From: Hydractinia symbiolongicarpus | Lineage: Eukaryota > Cnidaria > Hydrozoa > Anthoathecata > Hydractiniidae | Length of the DNA: 64,000 nucleotides | NCBI RefSeq assembly: GCF_029227915.1 | Contig: NC_079885.1 | Location: 10,839,001-10,903,000 of the forward strand | Reading direction: 5' to 3' | In this document: positions 1 to 13,582 of the stretch, in pieces | Layout of the letters: each line of letters starts with the position of its first letter | Numbering within the stretch: position 1 is the stretch's first letter | Program-made: the position numbers and the translations under genes | The notes under the pieces: generated by a model | Database searches by the model: none | What the model saw: only the letters and a program-made list of their open reading frames with translations | Told to the model about the DNA's origin: nothing

Positions 1-3000
1 AGGGATTGGTTCCATTTGGCTGCATTTCCGCTATGGTTGCACAAAAATGAAGAGCTTTTTTTTAACATAAACTCGAATTTTGCTAAAGTGCGCACACAAG
101 AAAAGGGCGTCCTGGGACCGAAATTGCAATATGTTTTAAAGTCAAAAAAATAGTGTGAAGTAAGCAGAAAGACGCTATGCGAGATTTCATTTTAATACCT
201 CTTAATTAAATGTCGCCATATGGCTATTTTAGAGAGCGTGTTCCCCATGTGGGAGCAGGGCGTTGGTAAATACCCAACTGAAAGAGGAGAGGGGTGCATT
301 TTTAACGGTAAGTTAATATCTTCCACAGCGAGGAAATCCAAAGCAAAATTTAGGATTTTTCCAATCAAAATTTTAAAAATTCTCAGGTACGAAAGGTTAA
401 CAAAATACTAAATAATCTTATAACATAAGGAGAAGACTGATTTCAATTTTTAGGCAATTAAAAAAGCCAGCATTAAAAATTTTCGGACAATTAAATGTTC
501 CTGACGACATGCATTTTGTCCGAAATCAAATTTTTTCGAACGTGTTAATCTGTTGCTTTGAAAAACAAAGTGTGTTGTTGCCAGCAATTTAAAACGAGTT
601 TACTTGGCATGTATAAAAAAACGTCACTCTGTTATCGACGTATGAGTTGCTAAGCAGTGTGAGTCTTGACGACGGCTTAAATAAAACGTCAACTTTAAAA
701 TGTTTCAATATTTAATTTGCAACTTTTGTTTAACTTTACTTTACGCAAAAAGAAACTGCAATCTCTGGTAAAATTTACTTTAGTTTTGGGTATATAATAT
801 AACACAAATTGACAACATAGTGCTCTTGAGGATTTTATTTGGGCCCTGACGAGGAAAAACTCATAAAGAAACTAGATTTGCTTGAAATTTCTGCAGGAAT
901 CTCATTCTGATATTAAAAAAGAAAAAAAAGCGCTGAGAACTAGATATTGATTTTTTACTTTTCGGAAAGCATTGATGCTTACGAAAAAGCAAAAGAGACT
1001 GGAATCAAAAAGTAACATGGGATTAGGTTTCGCTGGAACCAAACTCCAATTGCAAGATTTTAGTCCCGTTAGCTACAATTGTCTGATACATTTCCAATCA
1101 GTTCTCTTTTTGACGTTATATCATCGTACGTTTTTCTTCTTTATAACAAATATTTCTGACAACAACATAAACTTTTTTTATTCTCGCTCGACAACAACAG
1201 TCGCTCTACAACAACAGTTTTGTTTTTTACATTATAGATTCGAATTATCATAATCTTTGTCTCACTAAACGTTACTTTCATTCTTTATAATATTTACTGT
1301 CAAGCAGAAGATAATATTTGTTCTTTTCTAGGTTGAAGCGCAAAGCCCCATGACTTGCCTTCCCGTGGCGCGCTTCGTTACCTGCATTATTTCTTTGTAT
1401 AGAAATAAGTCAGACACTAAAAGTCAGGGCATAACATGTTACTCTTGTAAACTGTTATAGGGGTGGAAAATTTTGTTTAACCTGCTGTAAATTTCATCAA
1501 AATTAAAGTGAGCGGTAAAATTTAAAGAAATTATTGTTTGTCCTGCTTCTTAACATTAACTTACCAAGAGTACCTATATATTACATATATTGCGACTAAG
1601 AAGTACGAAGTACCATACAGTAAAGGTAAGTTTTCGTAATAGTTTTAATATACATAAATCTCTTTTTGTAATTTTTGTAATTTTTGTAATGAGAGATACA
1701 GTGGATTCTTCCACGGGCAATCAGCTAGTAGGTATTAAAAGCTCTATCCGAATAAGGTTTAGCTAGCCTAAAGTTTGTTTACATTTTTAACGTATCCCGC
1801 CTCAGTCCTAATATAGAAAAAGTTTAGATATGCGCAGTCTGGTTTTTCAAAACATTTCCCGCTGAAACTGTGGCATCATGTAAACAATACGCCCAGTGAA
1901 CTCGAGTGCGCGCATCACACGGAACAAAAATTGATGGCACAAAAAGGTTTATGAGTAGTCAAGTCATAAACTAAGATAATTTTTAAAGAATTGTGCAGAA
2001 TAACTTTTAACAATTATATCGGTAAAATAATTTATAAATATAACTCGATGTAATAATGAACCATGATGTACACATGAAGCGCCAGAGCTGCCATAAGTCA
2101 TAAAAATGACGCATTCTTGTTGCGAGTTTCCATTACCATAAAACCACAACAAGACGTTATATTTTTATGACTTAGTTGGCGTTTCATAGTATTCGGATTA
2201 AATTTATACAACTACGGGAACTTAACAATAATGCTTTTCAACTCATGGTCTAGTATACGGCTAAGACGTCCTAAAACCCATACCAGGAAACCTTTCTTTC
2301 TCTTAAAAGAGGAAATTAAAGTTTGTAAAATGTAATTTCCTTTTCGCATTTCAAAGCTGCTCAAGAATGTGATCCTCGTTCCCAGGCCTTGTTAGGATTT
2401 TTTAGTGTGGGAAAAAAAATTCATTTCTGAACCGTCCCAATGAAAAGAAATTTACAATCCCTAAAGATGAGATTGGCAATTAGCAGACATAAATAAACCG
2501 GAACCACCCAGGGTGCTTATGAATCAGACACGATTCTGCTGTTTCTTATTTCTTTGCGGATTTTCATTTCTGTTATTATTCGGCTGTTTTCTATAAAAAA
2601 AATGGTTTTCGAGTTATTCATTTTGTTGTCTATAATTTCTTAGAGAGGTTTTGTCACGAATTAGGCGTCCGAACATATCACAAAAGCATTCCTGTTTTTT
2701 ACACGCATATGTGATGACTATGTTTCGCGCGCTATTGATAATTAAAGAAGAGAAAAAAGTTAAATTTCGAATTTCATACAAACATTCGAATGTGTTATTT
2801 TGAATGAATTTGCTACTACGATTCTATTTAGAAACAGAAGAAAAAATTGTTGATATTAGCTAGCTAAATGAATTGGAGAATTGCTTGAGTACAGTTCTAC
2901 TATGATGTTTAAGCAAAAAGAAACTGCAATCTCTGGTAAAATTTTGAGGTGAGAGATTATCTTATCGTTTTTTGTTTTATAAAGCATTATTTTTTATCAG

Positions 3001-4380
3001 GTATATATACATTCACCATATTATTGTTAATTTTTTTATTCTATCTAATCTGAGTACTAAGCATAGTTTCGTTATTTCTAATTTTTATACGACTTGACTA
3101 ACGTTGACGTCTGAATCGATTACAGCATTTAGCTTTTGACGGCGTGAATGTCGTCGAGATTTATCTTGACAACAGCAGAATTTTGCCGTAGCGGTTTTTA
3201 GGCAGAACAAAAATATAACTCTTTCCAACTTACTGATCTATGGTTAGCTATTTTTTTTTATAAAAGCAAATCTTTCTTATCAAGTAAATAAAATATTTAA
3301 TTTTGCTGCCGTTAAAATCTTTCAAGACGGCGACATTTTGCTCTCGTGATTTTTTTGTATTGCCGTTCATTTGTATTGCATTCTTGCTATTTCAGAGGGC
3401 ATGCTTTATTTTTTTCCTTCCCACACCAACGTCAGGGACAGTCAAGACCGTGTCAAAAACTGTGTGACATTTTAAAATCGGTTTTTCATTTTAAAATTTC
3501 ACACATTTTCATTTTTTCATCGAGGTATTTCTCCTAAAAATAAACAATCCAAAACGTAAACCTGATTTTCTCACATTTAACGTAACATGTAAGGCTAAAA
3601 AGTTCCCCTAGTTAAATGTATGCCAATATGGACAAATTTCCCGAAGTTTAGAAGTGCTACAACACTTTGCAGAGAAATGAGGGCTTATAAACAATGTAAG
3701 CCTAGCAAGGTTAAAGTCCTGTTTTTCAAAACAGTTCGTAATTTATCTGAATTAAGCAGGAACATTTCGCGTTATAAGTCAGTCCAATCTTTCAATATGA
3801 TTTTTTGGTTTGTAAAAATGTCACAAAACCGTCCTTTCTTTTCGAACATTTTCTCAAGTCTTATCAAAACATAACGACCCAGTCGTTATTTACTAGCACG
3901 AAAAAGCTTACCAAGTTAGTATAACTTAATAAATTAAGGATACCCAGTGAATGTTAGCTTATCTAAAGTTTTCGAAAGATAAGACCAGTGGGGCAGATTA
4001 ATGTCGTTTTGGTCCAAGTTGTGATAAGTTCCTGATAATTTGAACATTTTTGCTGGTCTTTTGGGCCAAATTTTTTGCGACAAAATAAACTCCGTAGTAG
4101 GGAAAAGGTAAAAAAAAATCAGGGGGATATTTTTTTAAAAACAAATCCAACTTTTTTTTCTCCTCGCATTGAATGGAATGATGGTGTTCATTCATTCTGT
4201 TACGTTACGTAAAATTTTTACGAGCACGTGACGTGTTAACAGAAATTACGTAAACTCGTAAGTGCTTACGTAGATTTTCTTACAAACATCTGTAACTATG
4301 GTTACTTTTAAACTTTGTATATATTAAGACAAAATTTGTGCATTATTGATGGGTTAAGAATGGGTGTGTGAACACCCGAA
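1..4380. other. Gene-free AT-rich stretch
   Basis: I see no convincing exon here. Short open frames are at chance level and have low-complexity translations. The only clear structure is an exact 32-bp direct repeat at 745-776 and 2913-2944, plus scattered CACGTG palindromes, for example near 4226. Confidence 0.5.
745..2944. repeat. Exact 32-bp direct repeat, two copies 2.17 kb apart
   Basis: The same 32 bases occur at 745-776 and at 2913-2944, while the sequence on either side differs. An exact match of this length is unlikely by chance even in AT-rich DNA. It may be a fragment of a dispersed repeat family. No protein coding is seen between the copies. Confidence 0.7.
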
Positions 4381-5080
4381 ACGTCGCAAACAATATACTG
4401 GGATAAATTTTCGCGGGGATTAAACTTCGCCGTTGTGCTCTTCCGCGAAATTTTAGCATTTCGCAGGGACTTATTTTCGCGGATGAGGGATGTTTTATTT
4501 TTTCGCAGGAACCTTATTTCCGGATGAGGTCATAATAGCGATGTTTAAAAAAATAAGTTGACAAAAGGGTTCGGGGCCGAATGTCTCATCGACCCTCGTT
4601 ACACGTGTTATTTCTACACCAACCGAGACAAAATGTAGTTCTGCATTTTAGTTTATATAACGGTAGAATAAACAAAACTAGATAAAAAACGAAACGATTG
4701 AATTTAAAAACTGATTCTTCATCCGTTACATCCACTACTACTATTTCACTTCATGGGGGATGTAAGAAACTTTCAATTGTTCATCCGTGAGACTGAAAAG
4801 AGAACTCAAATTCCGTTGATCATCTGCACCAGAAGCTAGGAGCAAACTGATTCGAAACTTTTGTCAATTTTCTCTTATCTTATCATCTTCAGTACACGGT
4901 TGAAAAATTAGGCCTACAAAAAAGAAAGCGTCAGGGACTTTGAAAACAAAGAAAAACTAAAATTTAAAATTTCGATTGAGCAATTCTTCCAAATTTTAGC
5001 GGGGACAAATTTTTGCGGATGGCCTGATTCCCAATTTTCGAAGGGACATATTTTCGCGGATGGCCTGATTAGCATAAAGC
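4381..5080. repeat. Cluster of palindromic 'TTTTCGCGG' repeats
   Basis: The motif TTTTCGCGG and its relatives recur at about 4409, 4472, 4990 and 5053, with reverse-complement forms such as CCGCGAAATTTT near 4442. This is the look of short inverted-repeat elements with GC-rich cores in AT-rich flanks. Related degenerate motifs occur at 6650-6800, 12784-12958, 15090-15220, 26580-26680, 30000-30080 and 40262-40350. No coding potential is seen. Confidence 0.5.
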
Positions 5081-8000
5081 TAAATTCACTTAAACACACC
5101 TGCAGTACGGATATTTATAAAAAGTCTTTCGTTTTCGATATTCGAGTTAAAAACAATTTACCTATATTAGCCTCCTTAAGTTTTATTTCGGAAAATTAGG
5201 CAGATGTAGAACAAGACAAAATGCCCTGGAAACGAGGTTGGGGACAAAAAATAGTCAGAATGCTATGGTCGAAAAAATAATAATAATAAGGAATGTAGGG
5301 CAAGTTGAAACTCCTCTAAAAGAAAATTAAAAAAATAAGACCACAACATACAACTAAAATACATCTAAATATACGGTAGCCGATTGCTATATACAGGTTG
5401 CAACAATTTTTGATGTGAGACTGCACCAGCAAAAAACAAGTACTGGTGACGTCATAAATTTGAGAACATCATCAAGGACGGGTTTAAATAGAATCCACTG
5501 AGTTTTCAAACAACGGCTTCGAGTTTGCAGGAAATCAAAGCCGGCCTGGTATTTGTAGGTGTCAAGTGAAACTTTTTTATGACTGCAGTAGCGTAAAACA
5601 CTCTTTTTGGGTGATACAAAGACCATCCTCACCCTCAGGATTTGTTGTCTATGTCACAGCTGCAAGCGCTTACTTGACCTTAATGTCAGTAAGGCAGAAG
5701 CCCCTGGGGACGAGGTTCATACAAAAGTACGTAAGTTTGTGGAGATAATAAATGTTTCTGTTTGAGCGGGAGGTTTTCATAAGAAATTGTTGGCAAAGTT
5801 TCAAAGGACTGACAAATATAGTTCCAGGAAATAAAAGTTATAAAAGAATTGATTACTGCTGGATACATTATCGCTGAATTTACTTTTAGGATTCAATGGC
5901 AATATGTTTTATGTTTTGTGGGACTTATATTTTTGGGAATACAGTCCTCGGAAATAAATTTGCAGGATTTATTTTGTTGTTACAGAAATCCTCTCAATGA
6001 GAATCGCCCAACCCAAGACCATAAAAGTTAGGAATATAAAGTTGCCGGGTTTTTTCAATTGAATCAGGTTGTGAACTTATACATTTTCTCCAGGAAGATT
6101 TCTTTTCCGGTGGAGATGGCAAAAGTTACATGCGAACGGAATAAAATAATTGACTCCATGTAGCTATGTCTTGAATATTATCAATTTGACTCAAGTATGT
6201 CCTGACAATAGGTCCTGACAGTATGTCTTGCATCTTTTCTTTCTGTGGTGTGTTAAAAATTTACGTGATTTAGGGCGGTGATGATAAAGTCTGTCGTTAA
6301 GCATCCCATGTTTTTTTAGTCACAGTCACGTGAGAAAGAGTTAATTATTGTCCAATTTGTCCGAATGAATTGAATAGACACTTTTTTAAAATTTTGAAGA
6401 CGTGCACACATTTGTCTACAAGTAACAATTTTTTTTTGTTATCTACCTGTATTAAAGATATTATTAGTATTCACATAATTATTGAATTTTCATCATTTCT
6501 TAGGCCATGATAATTTCGCAGACGACGTTTTAGGAGATCCTTCTCCCATCATCTGGTCTACCAATCTCTTTATAAAAATTACATCAAACTTAGGACGGTT
6601 GTCACATTTCTTTGATTTTTTTACCATTTGTCTTAAGAAAACTTTAAGTTGACTAATTTTGATTTCGCAAAAATTAATTTTCGCAAACTTCGTGAATTTT
6701 TTATTTGCGCAAAAATTCCCAGATATCTTCATTCGCAAAAATAAATCTTTGCAGTTAAATACTAGAAATGACTTATTCGTGAAAATTTATTCCTTGATAA
6801 CGAACGTGAGTCATTATTCTTGGTAATTTTTGCTGAGACTATGGACCTCAGAAGCAAGAAAACTAGGTAGGTAATCTGTCTTCAAAATATATTCTACAAC
6901 ATCAAAGCTACAATCATGGACAAAATATAACGAAACAAGACAGCTGTCTATATTGGACTCACTTATCAATATTCAGAGTGGACGGTTGTTTATTAAATCT
7001 ATGCTTTTAAAAAGTACTAATTGTTGCTGACATCAGCACGATCATTTCTCCCGAATTTTGCGACCTTCGTTCGCCCTAACGTGGATTATTTAGTTGTGCG
7101 GGGGCACTAGAGAATGGGACAAGCAAATATTAAACGTTCTTTACCTTGCAATATGAGTGCAAAATTAACAATTTTGCAGCCTGTTGGCTGCAAAGTATTG
7201 ACTATTTGACCATTTTGGGCGTGTTCGAAAAAGACCAACGAATATTAATTTTGTCCATAGTTCGGAAGAAAACTTTGACCTTCTAATCTAGTTTTCTAAT
7301 CTAGTTTTCTGTTAATAAAACAAATCGATATAAGTTTTAATATAAGTATAATTGCTTTCGTGATATCCATATAAACAAAGTTAATCCAATATACATCTAT
7401 TACACATGTGCATTGGCATATTGCGCATGCGTTATGGACTGTTTTGTACTGTCTCGATACGAAACCGCGATCTCCAGACAGACTTGAAATCTTATGTCGA
7501 GTCTATCAGCATACCTTATATGACGTAATGTTTTAATTTTACGTTAAGAACAATGAACAATAAAAAATGCAAAAAACAGACTACAGAAGGCAAGTTACTC
7601 ATTTAAAAAACGAAATATTAGCTGAGAATTGGTTAGTTAAAAAATTATGATAATACTTTCAGTGCCTTTTGGTTCTTGTGCAACCTAAAAAATCTAGATA
7701 ACCTTTGATTACAGCCATTTTACCCAATATGATCCTGATTTTTTTACCTACAAGAATTCGTACGCATGTGCAAAAAACATCAGCAAAAATAAGGGAAGAA
7801 TTTAAGGTTTTAAACAAAATTATATCCACCTTTCCTTTGTGTAAATGTCTTATGGTTCACGTGACTCGCCTCAGTCTGCATCTATACTGATGCGAGTCAC
7901 GTGAGAGCACATTCTTGCAAGCTAAAAAGACGAAATAGGAGAGAAACGTTATGACGTTCAAACTGTATTGATGTAAATATCTTTACGGAATATATATATG

Positions 8001-8560
8001 AACATATTCTATAGTAATCAATTCACTGCTTATGACGCCATATTTACCTCGTCACATAAACAACAAAATTGTTGTTGCTAATCATAAAAATAAGTAAAGA
8101 TAAGATAAAGCGTAAACAATTTTCTGCTTATTAGTTTTATTTCTTGAAAAATTATTTTCCTGGGTATTAAAGCAGAGGCGATCTGCGCACAGCACGGCTA
8201 CTGAATGAAAGTTCATGATGACAGTGTTGATTTTGAAGACCAGACCGACTGGCTTGGTCTGCTCCATAATAAGTGAATTTACATGTTCCAGCCATCATAA
8301 CAAAAGTAGTCTAGAAGCAAAGACTAAGAATGTTTTGACATTGAAAAAATTTATTCGAGTTGATTTTTAGATTTAGAAATTTAGAAATTTTTTTCTCTAG
8401 CTTAAAATTTTTTGTTCGCCTCTCCTTTATTCTCGGTAGTTTCTTTGCTAAACTTCGCGAACTAAGAAACTATACAAAAATTACTACGCTCGACAATTGG
8501 AACGATTAGTATGGTACTTCCTCCTATATGCCGTAAAAAATCTTACATGGCAACACATTG
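5081..8560. other. Gene-free stretch
   Basis: No supported gene. It contains motifs of the CCTGG(G/A)GACGAGGTT family near 5226 and 5703, degenerate TTCGCAAAAAT repeats at 6650-6800, and one strong hairpin at 7857-7904. A region near 6905-6990 resembles 21060-21130, again suggesting a dispersed repeat. Confidence 0.45.
7857..7904. repeat. Perfect 13-bp inverted repeat carrying CACGTG in each arm
   Basis: TCACGTGACTCGC at 7857-7869 is matched by its exact reverse complement at 7892-7904, with a 22-base loop that itself pairs partly. Each arm contains the self-complementary CACGTG E-box core. Isolated CACGTG sites recur near 4226, 6328, 8563, 8578 and 13672. It may be a small MITE-type hairpin. 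A bHLH-factor role is possible but unsupported by any adjacent gene. Confidence 0.7.
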
Positions 8561-8628
8561 ACACGTGAATAAAGGTCACGTGACTACATGGCAAGTTTTA
8601 TTTTTGAAATAAGATTAATCCAATCAAG

Positions 8629-8815
8629 AGATATTGTATTTTTTGTTGATGATTCTAAATTGATAGTGGTTGGAAACAATGACCAAATTAGACTACCACA
8701 TTAATTGACGAACGATGCTAAATTACATTCAGAGAACTGAAAAATTCATACATAAACATTCATCCTTACATATTGAAATTATTGATGATGAAAAAAATCT
8801 TGGTATGTCAAATTT
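8629..8815 (+). pseudogene. Decayed LINE reverse-transcriptase fragment
   Basis: Reading forward, the translation near 8645 gives FVDDSKLIVVGNNDQIRL, which resembles the palm-domain F(A/V)DDSKL catalytic block of non-LTR reverse transcriptases. After a stop and a frame change, the translation near 8760-8805 gives IEIIDDEKNLGM, resembling the downstream EKDLGV block. The order and spacing fit a CR1/Jockey-like LINE. Stops and frameshifts break it and no flanking domains are visible, so it is a short dead remnant. Confidence 0.5.
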
Positions 8816-9394
8816 GATTTTTTATATACGCTATTTTTATGTATCGTAAATATTTTAGCTAGGCTGGCGTTATAAATTGAACGAAAAAAACATGTTTGTT
8901 GTTAAATTCTTTTATTCGAAAATTATGAAAAAAATTAAAGTTGTTCTAGATTGTAACCATAAAAAAAAAAACATGTCAAAATGCAGTAGGAAGTGAGGCA
9001 TAGCTGAGAGGACTCCATGTGGTAAGCAAGAGGAATTCAAACAATGTTGACCGTAAAAAGTGTTCCAATTATTCATAATGCTGATTCTTGCAATGATAAT
9101 CTTAGACTGAAGCGGTACCATTATGTTAAACAGCGAAAATTTACGATCGCAAAAGTTTCCGTCTACTTCTGGAACTAAATCAGGACTCGAAGCAATCTTG
9201 TACCCAGTTTCTTCTACGCCTATAATGTTTTTACAGAACTACCTCTTAGTACGAACTTAGAAATACACTGGAAACGAAGTTGGACTAGAAGAATAAGATG
9301 TTCTTGAAGCATAAAATCTTTTGGCGACATAATTCGTACATAAAAAATTTGAATTTTTTTTTATTAAAATATTTTGCTGCTTCAAAAATACAAG

Positions 9395-9895
9395 ATATAC
9401 GTGTCTTTTTATTATTAATATCGGTATTTTGTCTGTGTAAGAAAAAAGTTGTGCTACGGGCACACAAAATAGCATGAAATTTAAAGAACTGGCGACCCCG
9501 CGGATTTGTCCACGGGTTACAGCTAGGCACTATATTAATAATAGCCGTATTCTGTATGTGCACAAGTCGTGCTACAAAAACACAAAACGCGATATATAAA
9601 AGGCAGGCGAACCTATGGTTTTATCCACGGGTTAACGACTATCTCTTTAAAAATAGCCGTATTCCGTCTGTCTGTTTGTGCGCAAGAAAACACCCGTGTT
9701 GCGGACACACGAAATACTCAATATAAAAAGGACGGGCGACCCTGTGAATCTTTCCACCGGCTACCGGTTAGTTTATTAATAATAGCCGTATTCTGCGTCT
9801 TCAAAATGGTATCTGAATCGCTACTCCCTGCCGAGGATGCACGAAATATCGTTTGGCATATGTAGGACCGTCTAACCCGTAGAGGTTTCTACGAG
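9395..9895. repeat. Tandem repeat of about 115-135 bp, four diverged units
   Basis: Each unit contains the block ATAGCCGTATTCTGT (about 9411 as a variant, 9535, 9650, 9780), a CACGAAATA-like block, and GGGCGACC...CCACGGGTTA. The units differ by substitutions and small indels. Inverted copies of the same unit occur at about 41030-41110 and 41440-41540, and a piece at about 57615, so this is a dispersed family that also forms tandem arrays. Short open frames across it are incidental. Confidence 0.7.
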
Positions 9896-10372
9896 CTAAC
9901 AACTTTTGTGTTCTAAAAGGCTTTAGGGTGAGGGGGAAAAAAGAGAGAAGGTGTGGACAAAAATGTCAACCCGCTTGGGTTTTGGTCGTTAATTCCTGAT
10001 CTCTTTGTATGATCCATTTTACGTTTTCAGCAGGAGGAAGTTTTGTCAACGCATTAAGTTGGAACGAATTGTTGTTGTTCAAGATGCAAACACTTAAATG
10101 AAATTTACTTATCTATTATTAGATAGTCAGCAGTATTATGATTGATTATGAATTTCCTTTTTTGATCTTAACTTAATAAGCACGTTGTAATTATTGTTGT
10201 GACTGACCTACAACTGATAAAGTTGTTTTTAATTAACTAATTTGTGACTTTCAGAGCCTCCGTTTTCTTGTGCAACGATAAGGAGCGAAATCTCAGACTT
10301 TGAACTTTAGTAGTTTAGAATTTTTTTGATGAGGTTTTCGGAGTTAGGTACTGTTATGTTTAGTTGACTGTT

Positions 10373-10433
10373 AATCTCGTTCCCAGAGCGAGCTTCTTAT
10401 TTGCTTCGAAAAATAAGCTCTGGGGACGGCATT
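10373..10433. mobile_element. 61-bp hairpin MITE of the GTCCCCAG family
   Basis: Arms reading CGTTCCCAGAGC and GCTCTGGGGACG face each other around a further paired core (AGCTT.TTATTT / AAATAAGCT). The terminal motif matches the many CTGG(G/A)(G/A)ACGAGGTTG sequences elsewhere in the window. It is non-coding. Confidence 0.65.
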
Positions 10434-10880
10434 GATTGACTGCCGTACTTTCTTAATTCTTTCAAAACGATATTTCGAAATTTTATGCGATTTTATTTTT
10501 TATTGTCTTTTTACTTTAATCTTAGGCTAGCGTTTGTTTAAAAAAATGGTTCGGACAATTTTGGTTTAAATGAATTTGAAGACGCTCCCATTTTTCCTGT
10601 TTCATACATTTAGATTTTCCTATCAGTCCCCAATAAAAACCAGGATTCGCGCTTGCGCGTGCAAACTTGAAAATCGCGGGAAATAGATCAGAGGTAAATA
10701 AGGCAAATCTTATTATCTTGTTTGGTCCATTTAATAATGCATGCGCCTTCTACGTATCACGAAACACACGAATCCAGTTTAATTCCTGATTTTAAACTAT
10801 ATTTTCTTCAAGGAGTAAAAAATATAATATTACTAATTGGAAAAAGTGAGGTTGTATATACGTTTAATGTATGAATGGCG

Positions 10881-10957
10881 CAATTAACCTCATCCCCAAG
10901 GGCATCTTCTATTTTTCTGACATGGACAATACAAGATACTCTGGTGATGAGGTTGCA
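10881..10957. mobile_element. Short MITE of the GTCCCCAG family
   Basis: The left end AACCTCATCCCCAAGG and the right end CTCTGGTGATGAGGTT form imperfect inverted repeats about 75 bp apart. They belong to the same terminal family as 10373-10433 and 25841-25945. It is non-coding. Confidence 0.55.
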
Positions 10958-12330
10958 CTGCACATGTCTATGTTGCCATAGTGACATGAGAAATTGATCA
11001 TTTATTTAAAGTTATGAGGAGATTGAAAAGATTAAGAATTCGATTACGTATGGAAAGATGAAATTAAATATGTCTGTCTATGTACTTCATTTATTTATTT
11101 ATTTATTTTGTGTTTTATTGTCCCGAGATGCATGTGGATGTAATGATAATGTATAAAGCCATACAGGTAACGCAATTATGTATAATTTTTTGAAGGATAT
11201 ATTTTAAGTAAAAATTCGTTACGCAGATTATAGAGTTTTTTGTATTTTTAAAAAGCCCAGATTCTTAAACTATACTCGACTGCTCTCTTATCTCCCTTCT
11301 CCTCAGGCTTCATATAACGTTTGGAAAGTCGTGAAACCTCATATTCCTGGGTAAGTGTTTTTTTTTCATTAAAAGGTCAGGATAAGTCAGAAGTTATGAA
11401 TACTTTCCCCCCTAAAAGTTTTTAATTCAATACTTTTTTCTTCTTTTTATATGTTTCCAAAATTGAATAAAAATTCATAATAAGAAATAAAATAATGATA
11501 TTTGTAAATCCTTTTGGATCAGCCTCCGCCAATTATATATAACATTAAATCCTAATTTCATGAAAGCATTTAAAGTCAGAAAAAGTAATCTACGGTTAAG
11601 CAAGATCAGTGGATTTGTTTTTGAGTTATAAATTAAGATAATCCACTTTGTTTTTTGTCACGTGCGGAACCATCCTATAAAATCAAGTCAATGCATCTTT
11701 GTATGGTTCATACAAAATACTCAATGAAATAAATAAAAAATATATTTGTTGATATTGGATTTAACGTAAACGTGTTCATTAGAGGTCATGTAGATATGCT
11801 TACTTGGTAAGGAGGTGAAGTGTTGGTGGGTGGTAAAGGGGGTGGGTGGTAAAAGGGGGTGGGGAATGGGTGCAGTGTTGTTGTACTGAATTTTCTGCGT
11901 AAGCATAAGTATGAGTGAACTGATTCTAGAGCGCGGAGAATTGCTCACACTTCTCTAAAAATATACACTAACTGTTCTTTAAATCTGTCTGAGAGTTTGT
12001 TTACCCAACTATCAAATGCAAACAATAATCTTTTGAGATGTCTTCATCGTCGCAGAATTCTTTTCTATGTCAGGTTGCCTCAAGCAAAGAACTGGGTACT
12101 AGTTTGATCAAAAATCAATGCAAAATTCTGACCTTCTGCAGTGTTTAGGAAAAAAAAATTATCTTTCTTTCTCTGAATGATAACGTGACGATAAAGTTTC
12201 TTCATTTAATCCTGGAATTATTTAACTGCTTAAGCCCTCTGTTAATCTACAATGTGACTATGTCAGTGTGACCACGCTAGCTGAGGTAACTTTTGTATTA
12301 ATTCAACTTTATAAGATTAATTTTGTAATA

Positions 12331-12754
12331 CAGCGTACTCGTGTTAATTAGGACCCTGGATAAGTTGGACTTTCATTAATTGGGACCAAATTTCTCGGGC
12401 ACTTGAACTTCCTTACTAAACCTAAGCAAATATACTTTACTTCAGTGATACCCCCGGATAAGTGGGACTTTCGTTAAGTTGTCCCGTTTTTACGGTTCCT
12501 AGCTCAGGAATTATAAGCGGGACTTCAATGCAATGGCTTCCAGGAAAAAAGCAAAAAAAAATGAATGAAACTAAATGAATGAAATTCGAATTAGAAAAAA
12601 ACGACTGAAAAAGCAACAAAAACACACTGCTAACCGAGTTAAAAATAAGTTTTTGTTGCAGTGCGTAGGACACAGACTGTGAAGGGAAGTTGGTTCAGCT
12701 ATAGGTAGATTCAGTTAAGTGAGACATTCGCTAAGTAGGACGGTAAGTGTACTG
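12331..12754. mobile_element. 424-bp non-autonomous TIR element flanked by TA
   Basis: The left end CAGCGTACTCGTGTTAATTA and the right end, read on the opposite strand as CAGTACACTTACCGTCC, form imperfect terminal inverted repeats. Both ends are flanked by TA (12329-12330 and 12755-12756), the target duplication of Tc1/mariner-like elements. Repeated GGATAAGT(T/G)GGACTTTC blocks lie inside (about 12357 and 12455). No transposase is encoded, so it would need an enzyme in trans. Confidence 0.6.
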
Positions 12755-12783
12755 TAAGTGTACTGCACTAATTCATATATACC

Positions 12784-12958
12784 TTATTCGTGCAAATTTT
12801 GGCGAGAAAAAAAATTTGGCGAACATTTAATTTGACGATGAATAAAAAAAAAAAAATTTGGCGGTGGATAAAAAAATATAATTTAGTGACCATTTGGTTT
12901 GTTGATTTCAGACTAAAATCGCCAAATTTAGTGCTCGCCAAAATTTGTACGAATAAAA
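12784..12958. mobile_element. 175-bp inverted-repeat element
   Basis: TATTCGTGCAAATTTTGGCGAG at the left end is matched at the right end by CTCGCCAAAATTTGTACGAATA, one of the best-preserved terminal inverted repeats in the window. Internal AATTTGGCG motifs repeat. The element sits 29 bp from the preceding TA-flanked MITE. It is non-coding. Confidence 0.7.
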
Positions 12959-13222
12959 TAGCTATACTATAGTGGAGATATAAAAGTTAATTAGGCTTAA
13001 TGTGAAGGAGGACTTTAGAAAAACATGCGCAACTCCCCCGCAGATGAACCAAAAAAAAAAATTACGCCAATATGCTATCCTTTGACACTGGAAACCCTAC
13101 TAACTTAAATGACTTTTTACAATCCTTCTTCTCCTAGAATTTTTCTTAATAACTTACCTTTTGTTATATATTGTTATTTTGTTATAATACTTAGCTAATA
13201 CTTTCTAACTTTTTGTATCTAC

Positions 13223-13582
13223 CTAGATTAGGAACGAAAATTTTCGGACGGAAAAATTTGTGTCTGTCGAAATTTTTTAAAAATTGATCTTTTTAAAAAA
13301 AGACCAGTACATAGAAATTATATATAGAGTAATAAGAAAATCAATAAAAACAGCAGTTTTTTAACTCTCCCAATCTCTAAAATTAGATCCTGAAGACCCT
13401 TTTTTAGATCTTGATTGAACATATGTACACTATAAATGCTTCTAGCCTTCTTTTTGTTTTATTTCCCGTAATCATTACTTTTGCAATTTAGTTAAAATTC
13501 GTTCAAAAGACTTACCCATACATTTCTGGACTTTATAAATCTTGTCCGAAAGTTTTTCCGCCGAAATTTTTAGTTCTTCTAG
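13223..13582. mobile_element. MITE family copy 1 (CTAG...AATTTTCGG termini)
   Basis: The element starts CTAGATTAGGAACGAAAATT and ends with the approximate reverse complement, closing on CTAG. It shares long blocks with 16648-17113, including the GACCAGT.CATA.AAATTATATATA and AATCAATAAAAAC.GCAGTTTTT segments, so the two are copies of one family. No protein is encoded. Confidence 0.7.
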